IMG/VR virus record: IMGVR_UViG_3300034790_000032
Coordinates: 1 to 40,710 of that record
Direction: 5' to 3' (one strand)
DNA length: 40,710 nt
DNA from: a virus
Part shown: positions 1 to 8,248 of the stretch, in pieces
Layout of the letters: every line of letters starts with the position of its first letter
How positions within the stretch are numbered: position 1 is the stretch's first letter
The notes under the pieces: model-generated
Told to the model about the DNA's origin: nothing
Database searches by the model: none
What the model saw: the letters and a program-made list of their open reading frames with translations, nothing else
Position numbers and translations under genes: made by a program

Positions 1-569
1 AAAATGTCATCTGCACTTTCATATGCTGCAACAATTTCAGCCAATGAATTTAATGCTGTTTCATCAGTGTTGTTCAAGATGTTGTTGATTTGCGTTTGTA
101 AACCTGTATCTGCTAATTTATAAGCAGCGTCTAGTGCTGATTCAACACCAGATGCACGAGTTACTTCTGCTGAAATCGCTGTATCGTTAACACCTTCTGC
201 TGCGCGTGCTGTAGTTGCTTCTGCTGAAATCGCTGTTGCGTTAACGCCTTCTGCTGCACGAGCAAGTACTGCTTCTGCTGCTACGGCTGTAGATATGTCA
301 GTTGCTACCGCAGTCTGTGCGCGTAAGTCAGTGAAATATAGGTTAGCTGCGCCTTCTGTTAAGTCATCGGTGTCTACTGAACCGACTAAATGTGATACCG
401 TAATCTTTGCTAGGGTATCTGTACCAGCTACGTGAAGTAGCAATGTATCAGCACTAATAGAGTTAACCGCCAATGCTGCTTCTTGGCCAGAAACTGCTGA
501 TGGTGCTAACTTCGTGTTAATTACTGCTGCGTTTGCTAATGCTGGTGCTTTAATTTGTCTAAAAGCCAT
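1..569 (-). CDS. Tail-fibre-like structural protein, partial (C-terminus beyond left edge)
   Basis: The reading frame is open from ATG at 569 to the window edge, giving 189 codons with no stop. A GGAG ribosome site lies at 576-579 on the minus strand, 6-7 nt before the start. The protein begins MAFRQIKAPA. It carries an NLYFT-x-x-R motif near residues 76-82, which is common in fibres of marine T4-like phages. It then has three 18-residue repeats rich in Ala and Glu (AISAE), and a segment LQTQINNIL-NNTDETALNSLAEIV. That last segment is also present in the next upstream gene. These features are typical of trimeric fibre shafts, so I infer a tail fibre or other virion appendage. It is the last gene of the left-most minus-strand cluster. 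The receptor-binding tip is not visible. Confidence 0.7.
   Translation of the reverse strand, partial: MAFRQIKAPALANAAVINTKLAPSAVSGQEAALAVNSISADTLLLHVAGTDTLAKITVSHLVGSVDTDDLTEGAANLYFTDLRAQTAVATDISTAVAAEAVLARAAEGVNATAISAEATTARAAEGVNDTAISAEVTRASGVESALDAAYKLADTGLQTQINNILNNTDETALNSLAEIVAAYESADDI
163..300 (-). repeat. 54-nt tandem repeat inside the fibre gene
   Basis: The string CTTCTGCTGAAATCGCT recurs at 164 and 218, and a diverged copy (GCTTCTGCTGCTACGGCT) begins at 271. The period is exactly 54 nt, or 18 codons. It encodes a repeated segment of the type ARAAEGVNATAISAE. In-frame repeats of this kind let a fibre shaft change length by recombination or slippage. Confidence 0.7.
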
Positions 570-655
570 GAATTATTCTCCAATCAATATATATATTAAC
601 TGCCCACTATTGTAGGCAATTCGTTAAAAAAATGATAACACTTTGATAACACAGT

Positions 656-663
656 TATTTATG
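656..663 (-). promoter_or_regulatory. Candidate late promoter CATAAATA for the partial fibre gene
   Basis: The minus strand reads CATAAATAAC, one mismatch from the T4 late consensus TATAAATA. It lies 87 nt before the fibre start at 569, in the 174-nt gap after the preceding gene. It is a weaker match than the sites at 5377 or 12880. Confidence 0.35.
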
Positions 664-722
664 ATAAAGAGTACATTCATTAAGTGCAATGATTACATTA
701 ACGATAGAAAAAAGTAAGAAAA

Positions 723-739
723 ATTCCTAGAATTGGAAT
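723..739 (-). terminator. Weak candidate terminator after the 474-aa fibre gene
   Basis: On the minus strand a 5-bp stem (ATTCC/GGAAT, 7-nt loop) is followed directly by a T-run. It sits 5 nt past the stop codon of the upstream gene. The stem is short, so termination would be partial at best. Confidence 0.3.
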
Positions 740-743
740 AATA

Positions 744-2168
744 TTATACTGGTAAGTAACGAATATCGACAACAGCCGATGAGGTAGGAGCAGTATTAAA
801 TGTCAATACTGTGTTTAAAATTGAGTATGAGGTTGGTGGTAAAATTGCACCATCAACTATAACAAGAACACTGTGTACACTGTGTCCTACTTGAATTGCA
901 TATTCAGTAGCAGAATTATCACCTTGGTATTGATTACTTGTGTATGTTAAATTCAAGTGTTGGTTCTGTACAGAATCATTTATTGGCGTTGTCATAGTCG
1001 CAAATGGGTAACGATACTTAACATATATATCATCACTTAATGCAGGCGTTTCATTGAATGTTAATGTAGTACCCGTTATTCCAAAAATACTTGGGCGCTG
1101 TAACACATCATTTACATACACATCTACTGATTCTACATTTTCTGGTGCATCTGTCAATGTATATGAAACAGTAGCACCATCTCCGACAAATACTTGCGCT
1201 GATGGAATTGGTGCAGTAGTAATACTATTATCACCAAACGAGAAATTTCCGCTACCATCGGTTAATAATACTTGACCATTTGTACCATCACTAATTCCAA
1301 GATCAAGTAATCCACCCACCACTGTTGATGAAATAGTTACCGTACCATCACTATTATCTGTTAATGAAAAACCACTATCTACATTAAACTTTAATTCAGT
1401 GGCACTTACTGATAAATTTGATCCGACACTATTAATCTCACTTATCGTGAATGCTAAATCAGTTCTTATAGATTCATTTTGCGCATTTAACTGTGATGTT
1501 GTTGCAAATGTACCATCTGCATTTTGGAATGCATCTACAATTTCTGAAAGAGAATCTAATGTTGCTGGATCAGTATTTGATAATATATTATCAATCTGTG
1601 CTTGCAATGAACTAACATCTGCTTGCTGACCCGATGCTGATGCAACACCCTTGGGACCTTTGTATGTAGCACCAGATATGAAAACACTTTTTCCAGCAAA
1701 CGATTTTCCGTCAGGAAGGTTATCACCAATGAAGTTTAGTACACCAGACTGATAATCAAAGAACCATTCATCGTTATTACCACTACCAGTAGTAAACACT
1801 TTGTTAGCCATGATTTCAGCACCAGCGGCATCACCACTAGTATGTATGTAAACATTAACAAGATATGTTGAACCAAATTCTGTTGGAATCCAATCTGTAA
1901 TTCCAGTTTTCCAAGTTCTATTTCCTGTTGCGGTAATATCTTCGGTAGTTTCAATTGCAGTTCGTACTTGTACAATTGTGGTTGTATCAGTTGGTCTAAC
2001 AGTTGGTATCTCACCAGATGAAGACCAAATTGTATCACCACGCATTAATAGCGGACTAGGAATACTCTCGTTTGCTGCTAACTTATTAAATACTGTGTCA
2101 GTCTTAGTTGCACCAAGACCTAGTTTCTTAAATAGATAGTCTATCTTTTGATTGTCAGAAATCGCCAT
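744..2168 (-). CDS. Tail-fibre / appendage structural protein (474 aa)
   Basis: The N-terminus (MAISDNQKIDYLFKKLGLG) and the following segment (DTIWSSSGEIP, then FDYQSGVLNFIG near residues 137-148) resemble virion appendage proteins of marine T4-like phages. Residues about 187-219 contain LQAQIDNILSNTDPATLDSLSEIV, shared with the downstream partial fibre gene. The C-terminal 150 residues hold two copies of a beta-rich unit of about 65 residues, at about 326-388 and 412-474. Each runs from a YxL/YAI strand through VxVxVNDVLQRP or VLVIVDGAILPP to a final VKYRYP or DIRYLPV. The start codon overlaps the stop of the upstream gene by one base (TAATG), which suggests translational coupling. The overall role is inferred from these modules; the exact T4 counterpart is not clear. 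Confidence 0.7.
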   Translation of the reverse strand: MAISDNQKIDYLFKKLGLGATKTDTVFNKLAANESIPSPLLMRGDTIWSSSGEIPTVRPTDTTTIVQVRTAIETTEDITATGNRTWKTGITDWIPTEFGSTYLVNVYIHTSGDAAGAEIMANKVFTTGSGNNDEWFFDYQSGVLNFIGDNLPDGKSFAGKSVFISGATYKGPKGVASASGQQADVSSLQAQIDNILSNTDPATLDSLSEIVDAFQNADGTFATTSQLNAQNESIRTDLAFTISEINSVGSNLSVSATELKFNVDSGFSLTDNSDGTVTISSTVVGGLLDLGISDGTNGQVLLTDGSGNFSFGDNSITTAPIPSAQVFVGDGATVSYTLTDAPENVESVDVYVNDVLQRPSIFGITGTTLTFNETPALSDDIYVKYRYPFATMTTPINDSVQNQHLNLTYTSNQYQGDNSATEYAIQVGHSVHSVLVIVDGAILPPTSYSILNTVLTFNTAPTSSAVVDIRYLPV

Positions 2169-5100
2169 TAGGTCGCTTCTCCAATAGATACACTTGTGAT
2201 GTCTTGTCCTGCTGCCAATGCAATTCTAACCAAAACAACATTGTTTGTTGCATTACTCATGTTTTCTGCACCTAGTGTCATTGTATAACTTGAATTAATA
2301 ACGGAACCTGTCGGTACAACATCTGCGCCTGTTAGTGCACAACCATCTGAACCATTTCCTCCATTAGCAGTGTCAGAGCCTGGAACGCCTGCGCCTGCAT
2401 ACTGCATAGTACAATCTAACCAACCACTTAATCCACTCGCGCTGTCTACGCTTGTTCCGGGTGCTGCAATCCACATTCCTGTTATTCCAGTAGAAGTTAT
2501 GCTTACATCAAAGTTAGCAACAACTTGTCTACGGAATGCAAATGTAAAATACTGTGTCCCTGTATCTGCGCTTCTGTTAGGACCAACTGGTAAAAATCCT
2601 GTACTATAATCAATTGTGTTATGTGTTACTTTACCCCAACGCACTGTTGCTTCTTTTGTACCACTAACAGCAATTGCACCAGAAAAAGGTGTCGCTGCGT
2701 AATCTGTTGCACCATTGATAGTAGGTGTGGCAGTGACATCTCCAATAAAGTTAGCAACGCGAATGGCGGCTGATGTAATAACACCATTTCCTAATCCACT
2801 TGCTGCTGGAATATTATCTTCCACTACACCAGTGGGCGAAGATGTATGCACTTGTATCTTTTCAACAAGATCAGCATAATTACCCGTACCATTTACGTTA
2901 TATGTTCTAACTTTCAATGTTTCAACTGATGCTATGCTATAAGAAGTTATAGCAATTGCTTGATCAGCATATTGATATGTTAACGTATTCGCTGATGGAA
3001 TTCCACCAGTTAAATATGTAACATCTTCTAACTCTGTATAATTCTTATATTGGGTACTGATCGTAGCACCCGTAGTGCTTTCTAAATTAGTACCATTTGC
3101 AATTTCAAATACGTTACTTGTATCTCTGTATGCTTGTCCTATCCAATTGCTCACGGATACACCTGATAATGTTAATTGAGGGCTACCAGTGTTGTAATAA
3201 GGTATGCCTGAAATGTATCTGTAACTACCAGCAACACTTTCTGTTAGTGTAGCACTTGATACATCATTACTCGGTACACTTGTAAGATCATCACATACTA
3301 TTGTCACATAGTTGGTGTTACCAGTAGCACTATGCTCAATGCGCTGATCATTCACACCTGTTGAGTATTCAGCAAACGGCTTAGTGATTTTTGAATCAAA
3401 CGTTTGGAAAAAACCAGTAGGGTATAGTGATGCACTGATGCTATCATGTGCGTCACGCTGATCACTGATAACTAAACTTGAAAAAGTTCCATTTTCATTC
3501 AATGATGTCGTAAAGGTTTTAACACCATCTGCTACACCATTAACTATTGCAGTAGTTGTTCCCGATAATCCGTCAAATGCATTTTGTGCAATAGACGTAT
3601 CTAATGTTCCGTTGGTATATCTGCGTGCGGTAGTTGTATTCAAACTTGCACCAGCAACTAATGGAGTTGAAGCACTATTTTCTGTAAATCCATGTGACAA
3701 CTTGGGACTAATTCCCTGTGCTGAATCAGTGAGTGTAATTGATTTGGTTGATAAGCCGTCTGGTGCTGATGGAATAGCATTAACTTGAAACATTATATTT
3801 GCTGTATCTGTTTGTGCTGTTATATCTGGTGTTCCTGATGCGGTAAAATCTAATTGGTAATTTCCAGCCGCCACACCAGTGAAGTCGTGTGCGACACTTG
3901 CTAGACTTGCTTCTGTGTTATTTGCGCTGCTATCATTCCAATTATATACATGACTATCGCCATTTTCACTTGTGTTACTCACTGTGACTAACGCACGATT
4001 AACACTATTATAGTCTACACCATCATAAACATCATACTGATTATCACCAGAACGATCAGATACTAAATCTGCTGTGCCCGCAATACTTGCTCTTACATCA
4101 GGTTCAACATGTATTGTAAAAGTTGAACTAGTAAAAGGACTATCAGTATGATTGCTCAATACCTGTAAATTACCTGTAAAGTCTTGTGCAACATTATCTA
4201 CGGATAATGCATATGTATGTGTTATTGTTTGTGCAGTATCACCATCTTGTGCATTACCAACATTTACTGTTGTAATTGTACCATCACCAAAGTCCCAGCG
4301 ATAAGTTGTTCCAAAGTCAGCGTAACTGCCGATAGATGATTCTGTGTTGTTAGTAAATGTAACTGTTAATCCATTATTTAATTCTTCATTAATACCTGTG
4401 ACAATATCAGAACTTGTATCTGGTGTATGTGTATCATAAAGAAGATATGAAGAGTTATCATCTAATGGTATAATTTCTTGTTGTGCAGTATCATGACTGT
4501 CTAATGTCAATGTCACAGTTCTTTGCATTTCTGTTTCTACGCTCGTAGCAAATGTATGCGCAATCCTACCACCACCAACACCACCAGCAATATTATCAGC
4601 ATTGATCACATCATCGGCTGTACCGTCAGACCATGCCCATGTATATTGAATTACAGCACCGCTTGTATTTGTTGTTGTGTTTTCAAAGTAAACAGTATCA
4701 CCATCATCCCAGTATGTGAGTAAAGTTCCACCTACTGCCAGCGAGTATGCTGCGAATGTTACTACTGGATCACCAGTAAATATTGATATATAATTTTCTC
4801 TTAATTTTGAAGTTGTGCTACCTGTTCCCACACCAGTATTATTAAATGCAGTTACAGTAACATTAAATGGCGAACCCGCGTTACTAGCGTATGTATGTGT
4901 TGGTGTTGAATCAGTAGTCGCAGTGGTAGTATCACCATCACCCCAACTAATTGTAAATCGGTTTGCATTACCAACTACAGTAGTTGCAAGAGTAGCGGTT
5001 AATCCTGCTCCTCCAGAAACGATATCGGAAACAAAGTCTACTGATTTAACATATGTATCTGTTCTTATGTTTTCAACTATTTCAGCGAGATCGGAATTTT

Positions 5101-5305
5101 GTGTATCATTTGCACCATCAAAGTTATTAATTGTTGTTTCTAAAAATATTTTGGTGACTGCGTCTTGATTGTCAATAGGGTCAAGTAAGTCAGTAATACG
5201 ATTATTGGATACATTAATGTTGTCATCTACGCTTGCTGTGTCTAAGATTAAATCATTTTCAGATGACACTATCTTGTTTTGCGTATGGTTCGTATTTACT
5301 GCCAT
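2168..5305 (-). CDS. Large PKD-repeat appendage / adhesin-like protein (1045 aa)
   Basis: The N-terminus contains RITDLLDPIDNQDAVTK (about residues 36-52), the hinge-like motif that opens many phage fibre proteins. It is followed by about four PKD/Ig-like beta domains. Their signatures are ISWGDGDTTT (about 119-128), WAWSDGT (about 220), YRWDFGDGT (about 335) and YNWNDSS (about 450), each followed by an H-x-Y/F and a VTVT-like strand. The C-terminal half is Ser/Thr/Gly-rich with no motif I recognise. PKD domains usually mediate protein or carbohydrate contacts at surfaces, so a host-adhesion or capsid/tail decoration role is inferred. A late promoter overlaps the stop codon of the upstream gene, and AGGGG precedes the ATG. 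Confidence 0.7.
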   Translation of the reverse strand: MAVNTNHTQNKIVSSENDLILDTASVDDNINVSNNRITDLLDPIDNQDAVTKIFLETTINNFDGANDTQNSDLAEIVENIRTDTYVKSVDFVSDIVSGGAGLTATLATTVVGNANRFTISWGDGDTTTATTDSTPTHTYASNAGSPFNVTVTAFNNTGVGTGSTTSKLRENYISIFTGDPVVTFAAYSLAVGGTLLTYWDDGDTVYFENTTTNTSGAVIQYTWAWSDGTADDVINADNIAGGVGGGRIAHTFATSVETEMQRTVTLTLDSHDTAQQEIIPLDDNSSYLLYDTHTPDTSSDIVTGINEELNNGLTVTFTNNTESSIGSYADFGTTYRWDFGDGTITTVNVGNAQDGDTAQTITHTYALSVDNVAQDFTGNLQVLSNHTDSPFTSSTFTIHVEPDVRASIAGTADLVSDRSGDNQYDVYDGVDYNSVNRALVTVSNTSENGDSHVYNWNDSSANNTEASLASVAHDFTGVAAGNYQLDFTASGTPDITAQTDTANIMFQVNAIPSAPDGLSTKSITLTDSAQGISPKLSHGFTENSASTPLVAGASLNTTTARRYTNGTLDTSIAQNAFDGLSGTTTAIVNGVADGVKTFTTSLNENGTFSSLVISDQRDAHDSISASLYPTGFFQTFDSKITKPFAEYSTGVNDQRIEHSATGNTNYVTIVCDDLTSVPSNDVSSATLTESVAGSYRYISGIPYYNTGSPQLTLSGVSVSNWIGQAYRDTSNVFEIANGTNLESTTGATISTQYKNYTELEDVTYLTGGIPSANTLTYQYADQAIAITSYSIASVETLKVRTYNVNGTGNYADLVEKIQVHTSSPTGVVEDNIPAASGLGNGVITSAAIRVANFIGDVTATPTINGATDYAATPFSGAIAVSGTKEATVRWGKVTHNTIDYSTGFLPVGPNRSADTGTQYFTFAFRRQVVANFDVSITSTGITGMWIAAPGTSVDSASGLSGWLDCTMQYAGAGVPGSDTANGGNGSDGCALTGADVVPTGSVINSSYTMTLGAENMSNATNNVVLVRIALAAGQDITSVSIGEAT

Positions 5306-5376
5306 TTATGTACCCCTATTACATTACTTAATCTGTTACTAATTATTTGTCTTCGTTGACTTTATTTCACTGTTAG

Positions 5377-5384
5377 TATTTATA
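5377..5384 (-). promoter_or_regulatory. Late promoter TATAAATA upstream of the PKD protein
   Basis: The minus strand reads TATAAATACTAA, a full match to the T4 late consensus including the downstream CT. It lies 72 nt before the ATG at 5305. It overlaps the TAA stop (5380-5382) of the gene before it, so stop codon and promoter are built from the same bases. Confidence 0.7.
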
Positions 5385-5916
5385 CTGTTATAATTGCACC
5401 ATTTATAGAAGTAACAATCCATCCAGCAATTGTATATACTATTGTAACAGACTCACCTATATTTGTCAAGTTGAAAGAAGTGTATCCCAATGGGGTAGTT
5501 GGGGTTATAACTACAGTCCCAGTAGGTGTACCTGTTACTGCTATTACCTTTATTTGTCCTTCTGTTCCGTTTCCTAATGCTAATGCTAAACTCGTTGTTC
5601 CGTTGAGATATGTTACACCAGAACTAGTACTAATGGTAGTTGTCGCAACTGTAGGACTCACATCAAGTACTACACCTGATCCTGAATTTCCTAATGTGAC
5701 AATATCACCATTTGCTACAATGCTTCCGTGTACATATAAATGTCCACCAATGTATCCACCACCTGTTACATTTAGTGCGCTTGCACCAAGTACTGGAGTG
5801 GCTAAATCTACATTATCGCTATTGGTGATATTTAGTGTTGTAATGATTGCACTAAGGGTATCTATCGTACCTAATATTTTTAGTGAACCACTATCTGGAT
5901 TTATTACTGATGACAT
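5380..5916 (-). CDS. Small beta-rich virion appendage protein (178 aa)
   Basis: The start is placed at ATG 5916 (MSSVINPDSG) rather than the upstream ATGs, because GGAG lies 8 nt before it. The 11 extra codons upstream are of unlike composition and overlap the promoter region. The protein is Gly/Thr/Val-rich. It contains GGGYIGGHLYVHGSIVANG (about residues 52-70), resembling the turning strands of a beta-helix, and a C-terminal domain with NGTEGQIKVIAV. Such domains are common in phage fibres and neck appendages, but no specific family is certain. It is the first gene of the left-hand late cluster. Confidence 0.6.
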   Translation of the reverse strand: MSSVINPDSGSLKILGTIDTLSAIITTLNITNSDNVDLATPVLGASALNVTGGGYIGGHLYVHGSIVANGDIVTLGNSGSGVVLDVSPTVATTTISTSSGVTYLNGTTSLALALGNGTEGQIKVIAVTGTPTGTVVITPTTPLGYTSFNLTNIGESVTIVYTIAGWIVTSINGAIITV

Positions 5917-5968
5917 TATATATATTCTCCGTTTATGCATTATATACATACTTATTTATGCTTTTAAG

Positions 5969-5976
5969 TATTTATC
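5969..5976 (-). promoter_or_regulatory. Candidate late promoter GATAAATA for the 178-aa appendage gene
   Basis: The minus strand reads GATAAATACT, a one-base departure from the T4 late consensus. It lies 53 nt before the ATG at 5916. A second near-match, CATAAATA, lies at 5953-5960. The divergent sigma70 promoter for the plus-strand cassette starts only 11 nt away at 5987. Confidence 0.5.
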
Positions 5977-5986
5977 AATTTTGGGC

Positions 5987-6015
5987 TTGACAAGCAAGAT
6001 GCTTTACTGTATACT
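5987..6015 (+). promoter_or_regulatory. Consensus sigma70 promoter for the metallopeptidase cassette
   Basis: TTGACA at 5987-5992 and TATACT at 6010-6015 are separated by exactly 17 nt. The predicted start near 6022 gives a leader of about 25 nt before the ATG at 6047. It should be read by unmodified host RNA polymerase, hence early after infection, unlike the surrounding late genes. Confidence 0.8.
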
Positions 6016-6046
6016 AGTAAAGTAAGTTAATTATTGAGATATAGAT

Positions 6047-6718
6047 ATGAACATCAAACCAGATATCAATTTCAGCAAAGATATTGAAGAAATCATAGAT
6101 AGATCAAATATCGAATATTTACTTTTTCTTGAAGACAATGACGATGTTGATAATATAGAAGAACTATCAGACATATTAAATTCCAATAATATAGAAGAGT
6201 TGTCTATTGAGTTTATTGTTAATGATAAACCTCGTGATGATAAGAATGAATGGATTTCTGCTATGGCTGATTGGTCAATCGTAGACGGAAAAACAATCAC
6301 TGTGATTCTACATTCAAAAAATCTTGAAACTACTTGGGGTCCAGAATCTTTTAAAGAAATATTAATGAAGATGCTTGCACATGAAACTATTCACTTTAAT
6401 CAATACGATAAAATTAGTCCGTTAGTTATAGAAAATCTTCGTTCTGGGCACCAGAAAGGATTGATACTAAAAGAGAATGGTGGTACTGAGCGAGATTGGA
6501 TGCGTAGTTACTTACGTGATCCCCATGAAATAATGGCATATGGTCACGATCTATCAGTTGAAATAAAAGAATCAAGCAATCCATCAGTTGCTCTACGCAA
6601 TCCAGAAATGTTTATTGATGAATTACCAGTGTATGCTCGTTATCGTGATATATTTCCTAAGGGAGCAAACCAAATCAAACAGTTACTTAAATATACAGCG
6701 AGTTACTATGAATATTAA
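6047..6718 (+). CDS. Putative zinc metallopeptidase-like protein (HExxH), 223 aa
   Basis: Residues 112-116 read HETIH in the helix context MLAHETIHFNQ, the zinc-binding and catalytic motif of gluzincin-type metallopeptidases. A downstream DPHEIMAYGHDL (Glu161) could supply the third zinc ligand. This arrangement (HExxH-x-x-Q, then an E-I-x-A-Y helix) recurs in small predicted phage metallopeptidases. The N-terminal 60 residues are acidic and lack recognisable motifs, and there is no signal peptide or membrane segment. It is read from a strong sigma70 promoter and lies antisense to the late genes on both sides. Its target is unknown. A role in early host takeover is inference; a non-catalytic structural use of the fold is possible. 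Confidence 0.6.
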   Translation: MNIKPDINFSKDIEEIIDRSNIEYLLFLEDNDDVDNIEELSDILNSNNIEELSIEFIVNDKPRDDKNEWISAMADWSIVDGKTITVILHSKNLETTWGPESFKEILMKMLAHETIHFNQYDKISPLVIENLRSGHQKGLILKENGGTERDWMRSYLRDPHEIMAYGHDLSVEIKESSNPSVALRNPEMFIDELPVYARYRDIFPKGANQIKQLLKYTASYYEY

Positions 6719-7016
6719 AAAGTTAGACAGTAGATCAAAATTATTTTATTTTGGATTTACTTATAGAATAGAAGATGATATATATAATCGCAATAAAGAG
6801 TTGCCTGCTACACTAAAGAAGTTAGCAGGCAAGGATGACGAAAAATATGTATTTGTTAATTGTACTGATAGTTTAAAACGGATGCAGTCTTGTAGATTTA
6901 CTTCTAAGCGACTATATAATGGCGAAGTAGCACATCATTATAACGCTAGAAAGAAATGTGAAGTACATTATATTAAACATGAATCTACATTGGCGTTACT
7001 AAAACTTATCCTATAA
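6708..7016 (+). CDS. Small basic protein of unknown function (102 aa)
   Basis: I place the start at ATG 6708, which overlaps the 3' end of the metallopeptidase gene by 11 nt, the overlap size used elsewhere in this genome. A longer open frame upstream would overlap the preceding gene by 130 nt and is unlikely to be used. The product is Lys/Arg-rich with four cysteines and no motif I recognise. It shares the early promoter at 5987 and is followed immediately by the terminator at 7021. Coupled translation with its neighbour suggests a joint role, which cannot be specified. Confidence 0.6.
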   Translation: MNIKKLDSRSKLFYFGFTYRIEDDIYNRNKELPATLKKLAGKDDEKYVFVNCTDSLKRMQSCRFTSKRLYNGEVAHHYNARKKCEVHYIKHESTLALLKLIL

Positions 7017-7020
7017 ACAA

Positions 7021-7045
7021 AAAAACAGCCCGTAGGCTGTTTTTT
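7021..7045. terminator. Bidirectional intrinsic terminator
   Basis: A perfect 10-bp inverted repeat (AAAAACAGCC / GGCTGTTTTT, 4-nt loop CGTA) lies between two convergent genes. It has a T-run on the plus strand and, through the A-run on its left, one on the minus strand. It can end both the early cassette from the left and the capsid operon from the right. Confidence 0.85.
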
Positions 7046-7067
7046 ATTTCTAATTTAAAATTAGTTT

Positions 7068-8231
7068 TTACTGGAAAGACAATGCCGCTGCATCAACGCC
7101 AATCTTAGCCAAGTAATCTGCTGCATTACCAAGTGATGAAGCCTGGTTATTCAACTCAACATAACCGTAACGAGTCATGAATGACACAGTAGGTTCGAAT
7201 GTTGATGGATCTAGTACAGTACCAGAAGACATAAGTGGAATATATGGGCAGTAGAATGCTGCTGCGTCCATTTCGCCGTCACCCTTATATCCTACTAGGA
7301 TTGGGGTAGCGTCAGAAGCATACTGATCAACAAATACTTTCATAGTGTTGTTCAATGTACCAACGAACTTAGTGTTGGTAGGTGCTTCGAAAGAACCTTC
7401 TGTAGTGCGTGCAAACGCAGAAGTAGTAGCAGATTGTAGTACAGTCAACATAGTTGGTGAAACTACAACGTAGTTACCAGCGCCACGGCGTGTACGTGCT
7501 GCGATCAAGTTTGCTGCGCGGTTAATCAAAACTGCTAATGCTGCGTGTTGATCACCTACGAAAGTAGCAACACCCGAAAGGTTCTCTTGATCGTATGTGT
7601 CAGTTGCAGTACCAGCAAGAGCGCGTAGAGAAGTAAGAACTTCTTGGTCGATCTCTGCTGTGATTTCTTGTGCAAGTGCTTGCATGATTTCAGCTTCAAC
7701 ATCAAGACCGTGCATTGAGTTAGCATCTTGTGCTGCTTCAAAAGTCCAACGTGCTGACAACTTACGTGTCTTCGCTTCAACAGTCTGCTTCAATACTTGG
7801 ATTGAAAGCTTACGACCTGCTTGTGCTTCTAGAGCCGAAGTTGCTGATGGTCCGCCAGTAGCGACATCACCAGAATAGCCTTTAGCGATAGCGAATGGAG
7901 ACAATGCCTCATCGCCTGCTGCTGTGCCAGTTACGCCTTCAGAATAACGCACACGCAATGTGTGAATTTGTCCAACAGGACCAGTCATTGGCTGAACACC
8001 AACTAATTCGTTAGCGATTACGGTAGGCATTACACGACGGATGACAGGTAAAATTACCTTGTTCATAGTAGCGATGTTGCCAGCCATTGTAGAACCCGTT
8101 GCTGCTGATTCTGTTAAATAATTCTTAGTGTTTTCAAGCACAGATTCCATTACAGATTTCTTGTTGCCTGTTAAACCGTCAGTTAGAGCGTCTTTAGTTA
8201 CGTTCCAGTTTTCAAATAAATTTTGTGACAT
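7068..8231 (-). CDS. 23: Major capsid protein, gp23 family (387 aa)
   Basis: The product is the T4 gp23-type HK97-fold shell protein that assembles on the prohead core. The family signature is clear around residues 55-100 (VILPVIRRVMPTVIANELVG, then VQPMTGPVGQIHTLRVRY), and the C-terminal FMTRYGYVELNN is also typical. It is shorter than T4 gp23 (521 aa), presumably through loss of insertions. A likely maturation cleavage site for the gp21 protease is LTE/S at residues 39-42, leaving a removable 41-residue N-terminal peptide. It is the last gene of the head operon, 17 nt after gp22, and ends just before the terminator at 7021. Confidence 0.95.
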   Translation of the reverse strand: MSQNLFENWNVTKDALTDGLTGNKKSVMESVLENTKNYLTESAATGSTMAGNIATMNKVILPVIRRVMPTVIANELVGVQPMTGPVGQIHTLRVRYSEGVTGTAAGDEALSPFAIAKGYSGDVATGGPSATSALEAQAGRKLSIQVLKQTVEAKTRKLSARWTFEAAQDANSMHGLDVEAEIMQALAQEITAEIDQEVLTSLRALAGTATDTYDQENLSGVATFVGDQHAALAVLINRAANLIAARTRRGAGNYVVVSPTMLTVLQSATTSAFARTTEGSFEAPTNTKFVGTLNNTMKVFVDQYASDATPILVGYKGDGEMDAAAFYCPYIPLMSSGTVLDPSTFEPTVSFMTRYGYVELNNQASSLGNAADYLAKIGVDAAALSFQ

Positions 8232-8248
8232 TTTAGGTATACTCCTTT

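Noticed and set aside
6588-6707. Upstream part of the frame containing the 102-aa protein
   Set aside because: It overlaps 130 nt of the metallopeptidase gene; the start at 6708 with an 11-nt overlap fits the pattern of this genome.
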